Notes: generated from the sequence alone by a model not told the origin. DNA of 64,000 nt from Pseudomonas mosselii (GCF_019823065.1 NZ_CP081966.1:3317501-3381500); one strand, 5' to 3'. Counted from the first letter of the stretch, positions 1 through 10,206 are shown. Translations and numbers: made by a program.

Positions 1-14
1 CCACGGACCGCCCG

Positions 15-1070
15 ATGCAACGACGCCACCTTCTCCTGATCGCCCTGCTGCTTGTGCTGATGCTGCCCATCGCGATCGGCTATCTGTGGCGTGACCAGCA
101 GCCCGCGGTGCCCAGCCTGCCGGCGCACAGCTACAGCAAGGCGCTGCGCCAGGCCCATGACGGCCTGCCGGGCGCCGCCAGGGTGCTCTACCAGCAATTG
201 AAACGCGACGACCTGCCACCGATCCGACGCGCCGCGCTGTATGCCGAACTGCCCAACTATCCGTCGCCACTAGCACTGAAGCTGGCCCAGCAGGACTTGG
301 AGCACGCCGACCCGCTGGTTCGGCGTGCCGCCATCGCCAGCATCCACCGCCTGCTGCCTGCCGCCCAGCGCAGCCTGGTGCTGGGCCCGCTCCTGGAAGA
401 TGACGAGCAAAGCGTACGCTTCGCCGCGGTCGACGCCCTGCTCGGCCTCGACCCCGACGCCATCGGCTTGTACTTCGGGCCGTTGCAGGATGCCCTGGAG
501 CAGTACGAGCAGACGCTGGAACAACAGCCCGACGACGCCGCGGCGCAGGTTCACCTGGCCCGGCTGTACATGCATGAGCAAGCCTACGAGTCCGCCACGC
601 GGGCCCTGCAGCGCAGCCTGGCGGTGGCTCCCGAAGGCCTGGACGCCCTGGCCACCCAGGTACGCCTGCTGGAACAGCAAGGCCGTCACGACGCCTCCCG
701 CGAAGTGCTGGCCAAGGCCCTGTCACTGCGCCCGGACTCGGCGTTCCTGCAATATGAACTGGGGCTGTGGCTGACCCGCCACGAGCAACAGGCATACGCC
801 CTGCTCGCCCTGGCACGCGCGGTCGAATTGGAGCCGGAAAACAACGACTATCGCTACACCCTGGCCGTCACCCTGCACCAGCTAGAGCAGGTGGACGCCG
901 CGCAGAAGCAGCTGGAGACCGTGCTCAGTCGCCAGCCGGCCAACCGCCGGGCTCGGGTGTTGCTGATCGAGTACTGGAAGGAAACCGGCCAATTGCAGAA
1001 TGTCCAGGTCCTGCTGGCCGAGCTGGAGCGGCAAAACCCGGACGATCCGTTCCTGCAGCAAGGGCTCTGA
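15..1070 (+). CDS. Membrane-anchored HEAT/TPR repeat protein
   Basis: This 351-residue protein starts with a positively charged tip and one hydrophobic segment (about residues 5-24), so it is probably an uncleaved inner-membrane anchor with a periplasmic body. Residues about 60-150 look like short HEAT-type helical pairs (AALYAEL, VRRAAIASI, VRFAAVDALLGL). Residues about 155-345 are TPR helices with the usual spacing (AQVHLARLYMHEQAYESA, LQYELGLWL, YRYTLAVTLHQLEQ). Such proteins are scaffolds for protein-protein contact, and no catalytic motif is visible. Its start lies 14 bases into the window, so it may be the last gene of an operon that begins upstream. It converges on the sensor kinase gene with an 8-bp gap. 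The partner is unknown. Confidence 0.8.
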   Translation: MQRRHLLLIALLLVLMLPIAIGYLWRDQQPAVPSLPAHSYSKALRQAHDGLPGAARVLYQQLKRDDLPPIRRAALYAELPNYPSPLALKLAQQDLEHADPLVRRAAIASIHRLLPAAQRSLVLGPLLEDDEQSVRFAAVDALLGLDPDAIGLYFGPLQDALEQYEQTLEQQPDDAAAQVHLARLYMHEQAYESATRALQRSLAVAPEGLDALATQVRLLEQQGRHDASREVLAKALSLRPDSAFLQYELGLWLTRHEQQAYALLALARAVELEPENNDYRYTLAVTLHQLEQVDAAQKQLETVLSRQPANRRARVLLIEYWKETGQLQNVQVLLAELERQNPDDPFLQQGL

Positions 1071-1078
1071 CGACAGCC

Positions 1079-3139
1079 TCAGGCCTGCAACATACGCTGA
1101 ACCTGCGTGACCAGCGTCTGCAACGAGAACGGCTTGAACATCAACGCCGTGCCCGGTTCGTCGAGCAATGCCTGCTCGACCGGGTCGCTGGTGAAGCCGG
1201 TGATGAACAGGATCTTCTGCTCCGGCTTGACCATGCGCAGTGCCTTGGCCACCTGACGCCCACTGAAGCCTCCTGGCAAACCGATATCGGTGATCACCAG
1301 GTCGAACGGAGCGCCCCGCCTGAACTCGGCCAGCGCGCCATTGGCATCGGCCACGTCGCACACCTCAAAGCCGCACTCGAGCAGGGCCTCCTTCATCAAA
1401 GCACGCAGGTTGACTTCGTCATCGATCAACAGCAGCCGCATGCCCTGCGCCTGAAATGGCAACGCGCCCAGGACGACGGTCTCAGGCTCCAGTCCCGTAT
1501 GGCGAGGAAACATCAGCACCACTCGAGTCCCTTCTTCCAAGGTGGATTCGATCCACACCTGTCCCCCCGACTGGTGCACAAAACCGTGCACCATGGGCAG
1601 CCCAAGGCCGGCTCCCTGTCCCAGTGACTTGGTGGTGAAGAACGGCTCGAAGGCTCTGGCCAAATCATTGCGCGACATGCCGTGGCCATCGTCCTCGATC
1701 TGTAACATGACGTAGTCACCTGCCGGCAAGCTGGCCGACTCCCCACTGTTCAGCGCCAGCCGCTCGTTGGAGGTCCTGATTGTCACCTTACCCTTGCCAA
1801 GGCAGGCATCGCGAGCATTGCTGCACAGGTGCAGGAGGGCGTTGCGCAACTGGTCGGGATCGACTTGCAACAGCCACGGCGCAACGTCCATCTGCCAGTC
1901 CAGGTGCATTTCGGCTCCTAGGGTCTGGCGCAGCATCGGCTCCGCCTCCAGCAACAGGCGGTTGATATTCAACGGATTAGGCGACAATGGCTGGCTGCGG
2001 GCGAAGGCCAGCAGGTTTTGGGTCAGGCCGATGGCGCGCTGGGTAGATTCCCGAGCCATCTGCACGTACTCCTCGACACGCTCCAGCCGCCCCTGCGCCA
2101 GTCGCCGCTCGAGCAACTCAAGGCTGCTGCCGACACCGGACAACACGTTGTTCATTTCATGCGCCAACCCACCTGCCAGCTTTACCACGCTCTCCATGCG
2201 CTGGCCGTCCCGCACCGCGGCATCGGCCAAGCGCTGGACCGCGTCGCGGTCCTCGGTGATGTCTCGCCCTACCAGCGCGGGCAGCGCTGCATCGGCAGCC
2301 CCCGTCCAGCGGAACCAGCAATAGTGGCCTTCGTTGTGCCGAAGCCGTGCGTCAAACGGCGCCATGCCCTGCCCCTGCACAAGCGCCGTCAGCGCCAAGC
2401 GGGCCTCGGTACGGTCGGCGGGGTGAAACAATTCGGGCAACGGCAGCGGATGCGACGCCCCGCACCAGCCCAACAGCCGCTGCCAGGCCGGGTTGGTCGA
2501 GCGTACGCGCAGATCGGCATCGAGCATCAGCATCACATCGGGTGACAGGTGCCAGATATGCTCAGGATCGCTCAGGTACTGATCCAGGCGCGCCTCGAAG
2601 GAAAGGGCCAATTCGCGCCATTCACGACCGGTCTCCACACTGGCGGTAGTCTCGATCAGGGCGTGAAGGAAACCGGCGACCTGGCCCTGGTCGTCACGGA
2701 TCGGCGAATAACAACCCGTCACCCAGACTTTCGTCATGACGCCTGCTCGATAGACAGGCAGCAGCGCGTCCTCGATCAGGCTGCCCTGTCCCTCGAGCGC
2801 CTTGAATACCGCTGCACCCATGTCCTCCCAGTTATGCGCCCAGAGCGCGTCGAAGGCGCAGCCCTGGTGACCAGTGCTACCGCCAAGCAGGATCTGGTAA
2901 GGTTCATTATGGATGACCGTCAATGTCGGGCCCCAGACCAGCGCACTGGGAAACGGCGACAGCAGCACCATATCGACGGCGACGCGCAGGGTAGGCGGCC
3001 AGGATGTCAGCGCTCCCAGCGATGTCGCGCTCCAGTCGAAGTTGCCAACGACAGCCCCCATCATCGCCATAGGGCTCGCCGGAGACGCCAGGTGAATGAC
3101 CTGGATATCACCACCGGCGACATTCAAGTCAGCGGCCAA
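1079..3139 (-). CDS. PAS-domain hybrid histidine kinase with C-terminal receiver
   Basis: The protein has 686 residues and no obvious membrane segments, so it is probably a cytoplasmic sensor. A PAS-like N-terminal module (about 30-165) begins with a FDWSATSLGALTSWPP block typical of Pseudomonas PAS hybrid kinases, followed by a second PAS (about 190-300). The HisKA H-box GLAHEMNNVLSG places the phosphorylated histidine at His327. The ATPase domain shows the N-box, DDGHGM and GAGLGLP motifs. A receiver domain (about 567-686) has the acidic pair IDDE, phospho-acceptor Asp618 and Lys669. The start overlaps the deaminase stop by 11 bp, so the two are probably co-transcribed. There is no output domain, so the receiver may feed a separate phosphotransfer partner or tune the kinase. 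Confidence 0.88.
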   Translation of the reverse strand: MAADLNVAGGDIQVIHLASPASPMAMMGAVVGNFDWSATSLGALTSWPPTLRVAVDMVLLSPFPSALVWGPTLTVIHNEPYQILLGGSTGHQGCAFDALWAHNWEDMGAAVFKALEGQGSLIEDALLPVYRAGVMTKVWVTGCYSPIRDDQGQVAGFLHALIETTASVETGREWRELALSFEARLDQYLSDPEHIWHLSPDVMLMLDADLRVRSTNPAWQRLLGWCGASHPLPLPELFHPADRTEARLALTALVQGQGMAPFDARLRHNEGHYCWFRWTGAADAALPALVGRDITEDRDAVQRLADAAVRDGQRMESVVKLAGGLAHEMNNVLSGVGSSLELLERRLAQGRLERVEEYVQMARESTQRAIGLTQNLLAFARSQPLSPNPLNINRLLLEAEPMLRQTLGAEMHLDWQMDVAPWLLQVDPDQLRNALLHLCSNARDACLGKGKVTIRTSNERLALNSGESASLPAGDYVMLQIEDDGHGMSRNDLARAFEPFFTTKSLGQGAGLGLPMVHGFVHQSGGQVWIESTLEEGTRVVLMFPRHTGLEPETVVLGALPFQAQGMRLLLIDDEVNLRALMKEALLECGFEVCDVADANGALAEFRRGAPFDLVITDIGLPGGFSGRQVAKALRMVKPEQKILFITGFTSDPVEQALLDEPGTALMFKPFSLQTLVTQVQRMLQA

Positions 3140-3578
3140 TATCTTCGTCCCACAGCTCGGGTTTTTCCTCGATGAACCGGCGCATCAACGCCTTGCAAGT
3201 CTCATCGTCATGTACCTCCAGGCGCACGCCGCGGCTGCCGAGCAGTTGCTCCTCACCCATGAAGGTGGTGTTTTCACCGATGACCACATGCTTGATGCCA
3301 TACAGCAGGATAGCGCCGCTGCACATGGCACAAGGCGACAAGGTGGTATAGAGGGTGGACTCCTGGTACACCCAAGCCGGCTGTCGGCCGGCATTTTCCA
3401 GGGCGTCCATCTCGCCATGCAGGATGGCGCTGCCTTTTTGCACCCGGCGATTGTGTCCGCGGCCGATAATCCTGCCGTCGTGCACCAATACCGAGCCGAT
3501 CGGGATGCCGCCCTCCTCGAGCCCCTTTCGGGCCTCATCAATGGCAGCCTGCAGGAAAGCGGAAGTGTCCTGTTCCAT
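3129..3578 (-). CDS. Cytosine deaminase-like nucleoside deaminase
   Basis: This 149-residue zinc-dependent deaminase shows the catalytic motifs HGE (His54, Glu56) and PCAMC (Cys83, Cys86), so zinc would be bound by His54 and the two cysteines, with Glu56 as proton shuttle. Length and the C-terminal EEKPELWDEDIG block resemble the fungal-type cytosine deaminase branch rather than tRNA adenosine deaminase TadA. It would convert cytosine to uracil in pyrimidine salvage, though other bases such as guanine or isoguanine are possible. The gene precedes and overlaps the sensor kinase gene. It is divergent from the PfpI-like gene at 3724. Confidence 0.85.
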   Translation of the reverse strand: MEQDTSAFLQAAIDEARKGLEEGGIPIGSVLVHDGRIIGRGHNRRVQKGSAILHGEMDALENAGRQPAWVYQESTLYTTLSPCAMCSGAILLYGIKHVVIGENTTFMGEEQLLGSRGVRLEVHDDETCKALMRRFIEEKPELWDEDIGR

Positions 3579-3723
3579 GGTTTCTCCCCGGTAATACGTC
3601 GGCTTTGCTGGAGACTAGCACAGCGCCAGCCACCGTGGCGCATTGCGTGACGAGGGCTATGCTGATAGGGCTTTAGATCTTGCTGGCCAACCGTTTTCCC
3701 ATGGATTCGACGGGCATGCGCAC

Positions 3724-4410
3724 ATGAACAAGAAGCTCCTGGTCGTGCTGACCAATACTGCCAAGTACCCCTCCATCCCGCGCGCCACAGGGCTGTGGCT
3801 GGGCGAGGCCGTGCACTTCGTCGACAAGGTGCAGCAGGCGGGCTTTGTGGTCGACTACGTAAGCCCCGCGGGTGGCTACGTGCCCATCGACCCGCACAGC
3901 CTGCGCATGGCGCCGGAGCTGGACTGGCAGTGGTACGACGACAAGACTTTCATGAACCGTTTGGGCGCCACACTGAGCCCCGGCCAGGTGAAAGCCGATC
4001 AGTACAGCGCGATTTACTACACCGGTGGGCACGGCGTGATGTGGGACTTCCCCGACAACCAGCCGCTGCAAGAACTCGCACGGCGCATCCATGAGCGCGG
4101 CGGTGCGGTCGCCGCGGTCTGCCATGGCGTGGTCGGTCTGCTCAATATCAAGCTCAGCGACAACAGTCTGCTGCTCAAAGGGCGCAGGGTGACCGGTTTC
4201 TCCAACACTGAGGAGAAACTGGCGGAACTGGACGAGGTGGTGCCGTTCCTGACCGAAAACGAGCTGGGTGCCCGTGGCGGTGAGTACAGCAAGGCGGACG
4301 ATCCCTGGGCCCCCTTCGTGGTGGAGGATGGCAGCCTGATCACCGGGCAGAATCCTGCGTCCACCGCCGACGTGGCCGAGGCGGTCGTTCGCTACTTACG
4401 CAACCGCTAG
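3724..4410 (+). CDS. DJ-1/PfpI family protein, Hsp31-like
   Basis: This 228-residue type 1 glutamine amidotransferase-like domain has the nucleophile elbow AAVCHG (Cys133, His134) and a conserved acidic residue near the N-terminus (Glu27 in GLWLGE), the usual set of Hsp31/YhbO-type proteins. Relatives act as glyoxalase III, deglycase or holding chaperones on methylglyoxal-damaged targets, and the exact activity cannot be read from sequence. The start at 3724 is chosen because the family begins MNKKLLVVLTN; the upstream in-frame extension has no homologous character. A REP-type palindrome follows directly and separates it from the convergent hpd gene. Confidence 0.85.
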   Translation: MNKKLLVVLTNTAKYPSIPRATGLWLGEAVHFVDKVQQAGFVVDYVSPAGGYVPIDPHSLRMAPELDWQWYDDKTFMNRLGATLSPGQVKADQYSAIYYTGGHGVMWDFPDNQPLQELARRIHERGGAVAAVCHGVVGLLNIKLSDNSLLLKGRRVTGFSNTEEKLAELDEVVPFLTENELGARGGEYSKADDPWAPFVVEDGSLITGQNPASTADVAEAVVRYLRNR

Positions 4411-4425
4411 CCGCCACAAAAGCAT

Positions 4426-4480
4426 CGCGGGGCATGCCCGCTCCTACGCCATGACGGTGTGGGAGCGGGCATGCCCCGCG
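4426..4480. repeat. REP-type palindrome between convergent genes
   Basis: Two inverted arms, GCGGGGCATGCCCGCTCC at about 4427-4444 and its complement at 4461-4479, flank a short loop. The core matches the GCGGGGCAAGCCCGCTCC-type extragenic palindromes of P. putida and recurs at 39731-39809. It lies between the stops of two convergent genes (4410 and 4504), where such hairpins can act as transcript ends. Confidence 0.75.
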
Positions 4481-4503
4481 GTGGGTCTTGCGGCCCAAGC
4501 GCG

Positions 4504-5580
4504 TTATTCGACGCTCAACACGCCGCGACGCACCTGATCACGCTCGATCGACTCGAACAACGCCTTGAAGTTACCCTCACCGAAGCCGTCGTCACCCTTG
4601 CGCTGGATGAACTCGAAGAACACCGGTCCCAGCAGGGTTTCCGAGAAGATCTGCAGCAGCAGACGCTTGTCGCCTGCCTCGGAGGCGCCATCGAGCAGGA
4701 TGCCGCGGGCCTGCAACTGGTCGACCGGCTCGCCGTGCCCTGGCAGACGCTCCTCGAGCATCTCGTAGTAGGTCTGCGGCGGTGGGGTCATGAAGCGCAT
4801 GCCCAGGCCCTTGAGCGCATCCCAGGTCTTGAGCAGGTCGTCGGTGAGGAAAGCCACGTGCTGGATGCCTTCGCCGTTGAACTGCATCAGGAACTCTTCG
4901 ATCTGCCCTGCGCCCTTGGACGACTCTTCGTTGAGCGGAATGCGGATCATTCCGTCCGGCGCGGTCATCGCCTTGGAGGTCAGGCCGGTGTACTCACCCT
5001 TGATATCGAAGTAGCGGATCTCGCGGAAGTTGAACAGCTTTTCATAGAAGTTGGCCCAGTAGGCCATGCGCCCGCGATAGACGTTATGGGTCAGGTGGTC
5101 GATGATCTTCAGACCCGCGCCGACGGGGTTGCGGTCCACGCCTTCGATGAACTTGAAGTCGATGTCGTAGATCGAGCTGCCTTCCTCGTAGCGGTCGATC
5201 AGGTACAGCGGCGCGCCACCGATCCCCTTGATTGCCGGCAGACGCAGTTCCATAGGGCCGGTTTCGATTTCCACCGGCTGGGCGCCCAGCTCCAGGGCAC
5301 GGGCGTAGGCTTCATGGGCATTGCGCACGCGGAAGGCCATGCCGCATACCGATGGGCCATGCTCGGCGGCGAAATACGAGGCGATGCTCTTGGGCTCGTT
5401 GTTCAGGATCAGGTTGATGCCGCCCTGACGATACAGGTGCACATCCTTGGAGCGGTGGCTGGCCACCTTGGTGAAACCGAGAATCTGGAATACCGGCTCC
5501 AGCACGCCGGGGGTTGGCGAAGCGAGCTCGATGAATTCGAAGCCTTCCAGGCCCATCGGGTTGTCGAAGATATCTGCCAT
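4504..5580 (-). CDS. hpd: 4-hydroxyphenylpyruvate dioxygenase
   Basis: The 358-residue protein converts 4-hydroxyphenylpyruvate to homogentisate in tyrosine and phenylalanine breakdown, using Fe(II) and O2. The two-domain vicinal-oxygen-chelate fold is clear. The three iron ligands are His162 in DHLTHNV, His241 in QHVAF and Glu323 in FFEF. The length is that of the pseudomonad enzyme. The start [10 protein letters not shown] is the family start. The remaining homogentisate genes are not in this window. A 17-bp TGTAGA/TTTACG inverted motif lies about 200 bp upstream and may bind the aromatic regulator PhhR. Confidence 0.97.
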   Translation of the reverse strand: MADIFDNPMGLEGFEFIELASPTPGVLEPVFQILGFTKVASHRSKDVHLYRQGGINLILNNEPKSIASYFAAEHGPSVCGMAFRVRNAHEAYARALELGAQPVEIETGPMELRLPAIKGIGGAPLYLIDRYEEGSSIYDIDFKFIEGVDRNPVGAGLKIIDHLTHNVYRGRMAYWANFYEKLFNFREIRYFDIKGEYTGLTSKAMTAPDGMIRIPLNEESSKGAGQIEEFLMQFNGEGIQHVAFLTDDLLKTWDALKGLGMRFMTPPPQTYYEMLEERLPGHGEPVDQLQARGILLDGASEAGDKRLLLQIFSETLLGPVFFEFIQRKGDDGFGEGNFKALFESIERDQVRRGVLSVE

Positions 5581-5615
5581 GTGGGTGTCCTCATCTATAA
5601 GCGAAAAACGGTTGA

Positions 5616-5720
5616 TTACAGGCTTTGGATGTGGAGATGGCGTGGTGGTGAGCAGGGGATACCGCGCACGCTGCGGGCCAGGAAGTCACCAATGATCAGC
5701 TTGAACCCATGGTATGTCAT
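5616..5720 (-). CDS. Possible small ORF upstream of hpd
   Basis: This is a 34-residue reading frame (beginning [17 protein letters not shown], ending RHLHIQSL) that ends 35 bp before the hpd start and runs in the same direction. It has no strong ribosome binding site and I do not recognise it. It has Tyr and Phe codons at positions 3 and 6, so a leader-peptide role is conceivable, but chance is the simpler reading. Confidence 0.25.
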   Translation of the reverse strand: MTYHGFKLIIGDFLARSVRGIPCSPPRHLHIQSL

Positions 5721-5779
5721 ATGGACCCATTCTCGGCGGGCTTGATTCCCCGGGAGGCGGAGAACCTTATTGTTGTATT

Positions 5780-5796
5780 CGTAAATCGATTCTACA
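5780..5796. promoter_or_regulatory. Candidate PhhR/TyrR-type site in the hpd-EAL gap
   Basis: The segment CGTAAATCGATTCTACA, read on the minus strand as TGTAGAATCGATTTACG, approximates the TGTAAA-N6-TTTACA operator known for TyrR/PhhR, but with a 5-bp spacer. It lies in the 314-bp region between hpd (start 5580) and the EAL gene (start 5895), which otherwise holds only the doubtful small frame at 5616-5720. The AT-rich stretch 5765-5830 is the likely promoter zone for both divergent genes. Confidence 0.3.
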
Positions 5797-5894
5797 GGGC
5801 GTAAATTTGTTTGTCGCGCTTTAGTTCGCAGATTGTTCCGACAAACGGCTATTCTCAACAGCATCTTGTCGCCTCGCAGAAGGTTCGCCCGCAC

Positions 5895-7490
5895 ATGCCC
5901 CTGACCGCCAAACGCCCCGCCCGCTGGAGCTGGCGCGCCCTGCTGCCCTGGGGCATCGGCGTGCTGCCGCTGCTGTGCGGGCTGGTGGTGATGCGCTGGC
6001 AGACGGAACAGGAACTGCAAGCCAGCAGCCTGGCCACGGCCCGCGAAGTGGGCATCCATGTCGAGGAGATCCTCGACAGCCTGTCCACCGCCGCCCATGA
6101 GCTTCTGCCCAAGGCGGGCCTGCCCTGTGACCAGGTGCAACTGGCACTGCGCATCGAGGTGACGCGCAACGCCTTCGTGCGTTCGACCAACCTGTTCGAT
6201 CATGATCGGCTGTACTGCACCTCGCTGTACGGCGACTTCGACGAGCCGGTGAATGCCAAGGACTATACCAATGGCCAGCTGTGGCTGATGAACGGCAACT
6301 CGGTCACCCCGGGACATGCCCTGCTGGTCTATCGGATCAGCCAGGAAGGCCGTGGCGACCGGGGCGCGATCACCACGGTGGATGGCCGCCATCTGCTCAC
6401 CGCGCTCCACCTGATCGGCGCCGACAACCTGGTGAAGGTGCATGTCGGCAATCACTGGATGGGCAGCGATGGCCAGGTTCATGACGGCAAGCCACCGCGC
6501 GCTGCCTCCGCCGCCACGCAGTATGCGTCCACCCGTTATCCGTTCGATGTGCACGCCGGCTACGAAGAAGGCACGCAGGCCGCGCTCATGCGCTCGCGCT
6601 ACCCCGCCCTGCTCAGCCTGTTGCTGGTGCTCGGCGTCGCGGCCGGCGCAGCCTGCCGCTGGCAGATCCGCCGCTCCAGCTCACCCCTTGGCGAGCTGGA
6701 GCGGGCCCTGGAGGCTGACGAATTCGTTCCGTATTTCCAGCCGGTGGTGCGCAAGGGCGACTACCGCTGGGCCGGTATCGAAGTGTTGATGCGCTGGCAG
6801 CATCCCCGCGAAGGGCTGGTGCGCCCCGATCTGTTCATCCCCTACGCCGAACACAGCGGCCAGATCGTCGCCATGACCCGTGCCCTTATGCTGCATACCG
6901 CCCAGGCCCTGGCCCCGCATGCGGCCCTGCTGGAGGACGGCTTCCACATCGGCATCAACATCACCGCCGACCATTGCCGCGACCTGCGCCTGCTTGACGA
7001 CTGCCAGACCTTCCTCCAGCACTTCCCACCCGGACGCGTGGTGCTGACCCTGGAGCTGACCGAACGCAAGCTGATCGAGCCGACCCCGGTGACGCTTGAG
7101 TTGTTCGAAAAGCTGCACGTCATGGGCGTGATGATCGCCCTGGACGACTTCGGCACAGGCCAGTCCAGCCTCAACTACCTGCGCCAGTTCCAGGTCGACT
7201 ACCTGAAGATCGACCAGAGCTTCGTCGCCATGATCGGCGGCGACGCCCTGTCCCAGCACATCCTCGACACCATCATCGAGCTCTCGGCCAAGCTGGGCCT
7301 GGGGATCGTCGCCGAAGGCGTGGAGACCGAGGTGCAGCGCGACTACCTGGCACGCCACGGGGTGGATTTCCAGCAGGGCTACCTGTTTGCCCGACCGATG
7401 CCCGCCGGCGAACTGCTGCTGGCCCTGGCCGCCCGGCCGGGCAGCCCGCAGTTGCCGCCGGGCAACGCCCCTGAGATCATGCGCGGCTGA
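5895..7490 (+). CDS. CSS-motif cyclic-di-GMP phosphodiesterase (EAL domain)
   Basis: This is a 531-residue inner-membrane protein. A first membrane helix (about 15-35) is followed by a periplasmic CSS-type sensor domain with the cysteine motif YCTSLYG, then a second helix (about 240-260) and a cytoplasmic EAL domain. The EAL signature reads EVL (IEVLMRW), keeping the metal-binding glutamate. NITADHC, LELTER, DDFGTG, LKIDQSF and AEGVET are all present, so active hydrolysis of c-di-GMP is expected. In this family periplasmic redox state of the cysteines controls activity. The start at 5895 gives a short basic N-terminus before the first helix. Confidence 0.9.
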   Translation: MPLTAKRPARWSWRALLPWGIGVLPLLCGLVVMRWQTEQELQASSLATAREVGIHVEEILDSLSTAAHELLPKAGLPCDQVQLALRIEVTRNAFVRSTNLFDHDRLYCTSLYGDFDEPVNAKDYTNGQLWLMNGNSVTPGHALLVYRISQEGRGDRGAITTVDGRHLLTALHLIGADNLVKVHVGNHWMGSDGQVHDGKPPRAASAATQYASTRYPFDVHAGYEEGTQAALMRSRYPALLSLLLVLGVAAGAACRWQIRRSSSPLGELERALEADEFVPYFQPVVRKGDYRWAGIEVLMRWQHPREGLVRPDLFIPYAEHSGQIVAMTRALMLHTAQALAPHAALLEDGFHIGINITADHCRDLRLLDDCQTFLQHFPPGRVVLTLELTERKLIEPTPVTLELFEKLHVMGVMIALDDFGTGQSSLNYLRQFQVDYLKIDQSFVAMIGGDALSQHILDTIIELSAKLGLGIVAEGVETEVQRDYLARHGVDFQQGYLFARPMPAGELLLALAARPGSPQLPPGNAPEIMRG

Positions 7491-7524
7491 TCCACCCGCT
7501 CACTTCCCGTTTTCCGAGGCATTC

Positions 7525-8412
7525 GTGTCAAAAGGCATTCTTTCGTCGGTCATGGCGTCCTGTCTGTTCGCCGTGATGTACTTCTATACCTCCTTCCTCA
7601 AGCCCCTGGACGGCGAGGAGATCTTTGGCTGGCGGACCCTCCTGACCCTGCCCTGCCTGACGCTGTTCATGCTGGTCTCGAAGGACTGGAATCGGGTCGG
7701 TGAGTTGCTCGGTCGGGTGCGGCGCACACCGCTGCTGCTGCTCGGCATGGTTGGCACCTCGTGGCTGATGGGCGTGCAGCTGTGGTTGTTCCTCTGGGCG
7801 CCGCTGCACGGGCGCAGCCTGGAAGTGTCGATGGGGTATTTCCTGCTGCCGCTGGCCATGGTGCTGACCGGACGGCTGGTGTATGGCGAGCGCCTGTCGC
7901 GCCTGCAGAAGATCGCGGTGGGCTTTGCCACGCTGGGGGTTGGCCACGAGCTCTACCAGCACGGCAGCTTCGCCTGGGAAACCCTGCTGGTGATGATCGG
8001 CTACCCGATCTACTTCGTCCTCAGACGGCGCTGCCGCACCGACCACCTGGGCGGGCTGTGGTGCGACATGTGCCTGCTGCTGCCCTGGGCCCTGTACTTC
8101 GTGATCCAGGGCCCGCTGTCGGCGACGGACCTCGCCGAGCACCCGGGCCTGTACGGGCTGATCCCGCTGCTCGGGGCGATCAGCGCCTGCGCCCTGATCG
8201 CCTACGTGCTGGCCAGCCGCCTGTTGCCGTTCAGCCTGTTCGGCCTGCTCAGCTACGTCGAGCCGGTGCTGCTGGTGGGCGTGGCCCTGCTGCTGGGCGA
8301 GACCATCGGCCCCGACCAGTGGCTGACCTACCTGCCGATCTGGGCCGCCGTGCTGGTGCTGGTGCTCGAAGGCATCAAGCACCTGCTGCGTCAGCGTCGG
8401 CGTTCGGTGTAA
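7525..8412 (+). CDS. rarD: RarD-type EamA transporter
   Basis: This is a 295-residue protein with about ten hydrophobic segments of the drug/metabolite transporter superfamily. It begins [28 protein letters not shown], the start characteristic of the RarD subfamily. GTG at 7525 is chosen for that reason and has a GAGG-type ribosome site 7 bases upstream. RarD proteins are inner-membrane permeases linked to chloramphenicol sensitivity and other undefined substrates. Its 3' end overlaps the convergent TerC/CBS gene by 38 bp. Confidence 0.85.
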   Translation: MSKGILSSVMASCLFAVMYFYTSFLKPLDGEEIFGWRTLLTLPCLTLFMLVSKDWNRVGELLGRVRRTPLLLLGMVGTSWLMGVQLWLFLWAPLHGRSLEVSMGYFLLPLAMVLTGRLVYGERLSRLQKIAVGFATLGVGHELYQHGSFAWETLLVMIGYPIYFVLRRRCRTDHLGGLWCDMCLLLPWALYFVIQGPLSATDLAEHPGLYGLIPLLGAISACALIAYVLASRLLPFSLFGLLSYVEPVLLVGVALLLGETIGPDQWLTYLPIWAAVLVLVLEGIKHLLRQRRRSV

Positions 8413-9946
8413 GACGTACCTGGCGCACCCGACGCTCCTCCACCGCCACCACGGTCATGGTCCAGCCGTTCCAGGCCAGCTGATCGCCCACCACCGGCAG
8501 GCGGTCCAGCAGGCTCATCACCAGGCCCGCCAGGGTCTGGTAGTCCTCGGTGGCGCGGGCGGCGAAGCCGGTGCGCGACTGAACCTGGGCCAGGTTAAGA
8601 GCGCCACTGACCACGAAGCCGCCTGCCTCCTCCACCACGCCTGGCCCTTCAACTTCGCTCGCATCCGGCAGTTCACCGGCAATCGACTCGAGAATGTCGG
8701 TCATGGTCAGCACCCCGGTGAAGTCACCGAATTCGTTGACCACGAAGGCGATGTGGGTGGACTGGGCGCGCATCTGCTCCAGGGCATTGAGAATGCTGAA
8801 GCTCTCCAGCAGGTTCAACGGTGCTCGCGCCAGGTGCTCCAGCGCCGGCTGGTTGCCGGCCAGCAGTTCCTTGAGCAGCTCCTTCTTGTGCACGTAGCCC
8901 AGCGGTTCCTCGATGCGCCCGTCGCGAATCAGCGGCAGGCGCGAGTAGGACGAGTTGACCAGCATCTGGGTGATCGCCTCGGCCGGCTGCGACAGGTCGA
9001 TGGCATCGACCTTGGCCCGCACCGTCATCACCGTGCGGATCGGCCGCTCGGCCAGGTTGAGCACACCGCTGATCATCACCCGCTCACGGCGATCGAACAC
9101 CACCTGCTCGTCGCCACCGGCCACCAGGTCGGCGATCTCCTCGCCCACCTCGTCGGCTTCTACCCGGCGTCCGCCCATCAGGCGCAGCACCGCGTGGGCC
9201 GTGCGCTCACGCAATGGCCGGTGCTGATGCAGGCTGCGCTTGCGGCGAGCACGGGCCAGCTGGTTGAACAGCTCGATCAGCAGCGAGAAGCCGATGGCCG
9301 CGTACAGGTAGCCTTTCGGGATATGGAAGCCCAGGCCCTCGGCAGTCAGGCTGAAGCCGATCATCATCAGGAAGCCCAGGCACAGCATGATCACTGTCGG
9401 GTGTTCGTTGACGAAGCGGGTCAGCGGCTTGCTGGCGACGATCATGATACCGATGGAGAAGATCACCGCGATCATCATCACCGATAACTGCTCGACCATG
9501 CCCACGGCGGTGATCACCGCGTCCAGCGAGAACACCGCGTCGAGCACCACGATCTGCGCGACGATCGGCCAGAACGCCGCGTGACGGGTAACGCCGCCGC
9601 TCTGGGCGACATGGCCCTCCAGACGCTCGTGCAGCTCCATGGTGGCCTTGAACAACAGGAACACACCACCGAACAGCATGATCAGGTCACGGCCGGAGAA
9701 GGTCTTGCCGAACACGTCGATCAGCGGCGCGGTGAGGGTCACCATCCACGAGATGCTGGCCAAAAGGCCCAGGCGCATGATCAGCGCCAACGACAGGCCG
9801 ATCACCCGGGCGCGATCGCGCTGATGGGGTGGCAGTTTGTCGGCGAGGATGGCGATGAACACCAGGTTGTCGATACCCAGCACCAGCTCGAGGACGATAA
9901 GCGTCAACAGGCCCAGCCAGGCCGTGGGGTCGGCTAGCCATTCCAT
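8375..9946 (-). CDS. TerC family membrane protein with CBS pair and transporter-associated domain
   Basis: This 523-residue protein resembles the YoaE/YegH group. The N-terminal half (about 1-230) is a TerC domain with seven predicted membrane helices and the acidic metal-site motifs LGIDNLVF and FSLDAVITA. The C-terminal half has two CBS domains (about 300-425, with SRLPLIRDG and [15 protein letters not shown]) and a CorC/HlyC-type domain at the end. TerC proteins are linked to manganese or other metal efflux and to metalation of exported proteins. I looked for a manganese riboswitch in the 260 bp upstream and found none convincing. Confidence 0.88.
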   Translation of the reverse strand: MEWLADPTAWLGLLTLIVLELVLGIDNLVFIAILADKLPPHQRDRARVIGLSLALIMRLGLLASISWMVTLTAPLIDVFGKTFSGRDLIMLFGGVFLLFKATMELHERLEGHVAQSGGVTRHAAFWPIVAQIVVLDAVFSLDAVITAVGMVEQLSVMMIAVIFSIGIMIVASKPLTRFVNEHPTVIMLCLGFLMMIGFSLTAEGLGFHIPKGYLYAAIGFSLLIELFNQLARARRKRSLHQHRPLRERTAHAVLRLMGGRRVEADEVGEEIADLVAGGDEQVVFDRRERVMISGVLNLAERPIRTVMTVRAKVDAIDLSQPAEAITQMLVNSSYSRLPLIRDGRIEEPLGYVHKKELLKELLAGNQPALEHLARAPLNLLESFSILNALEQMRAQSTHIAFVVNEFGDFTGVLTMTDILESIAGELPDASEVEGPGVVEEAGGFVVSGALNLAQVQSRTGFAARATEDYQTLAGLVMSLLDRLPVVGDQLAWNGWTMTVVAVEERRVRQVRLTPNADADAAGA

Positions 9947-10206
9947 TAGCGGGTACTCACGAGGGCGGCGTCACAAGGACGGGGGAAGGAAGGCCGGGAT
10001 GGCCAGGGACTGGGGGGCTCCGCGAAGGTGCTCATATAGACCTTGATAGAAAATAGGGAAGTCGATCCTACAATCGAAGCAGATTTCTCTGATAGCGCAA
10101 AACTATTACAAAAGCTGTAACAGGTGTGGCGGGGCATTTTTGTTCAATACACCCGTCTCACCCTCGGCCAGGATGGCCACACCTTCCCCCTTCAAGGAAA
10201 CCTTCA

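Noticed and set aside
4459..5745. 428-codon plus-strand frame
   Set aside because: It is antisense to hpd; the iron ligands and family identity of hpd are certain.
9947..10206. Possible manganese (yybP-ykoY) riboswitch before the TerC gene
   Set aside because: The conserved loop sequences of that riboswitch could not be found; the region is simply the divergent promoter zone.
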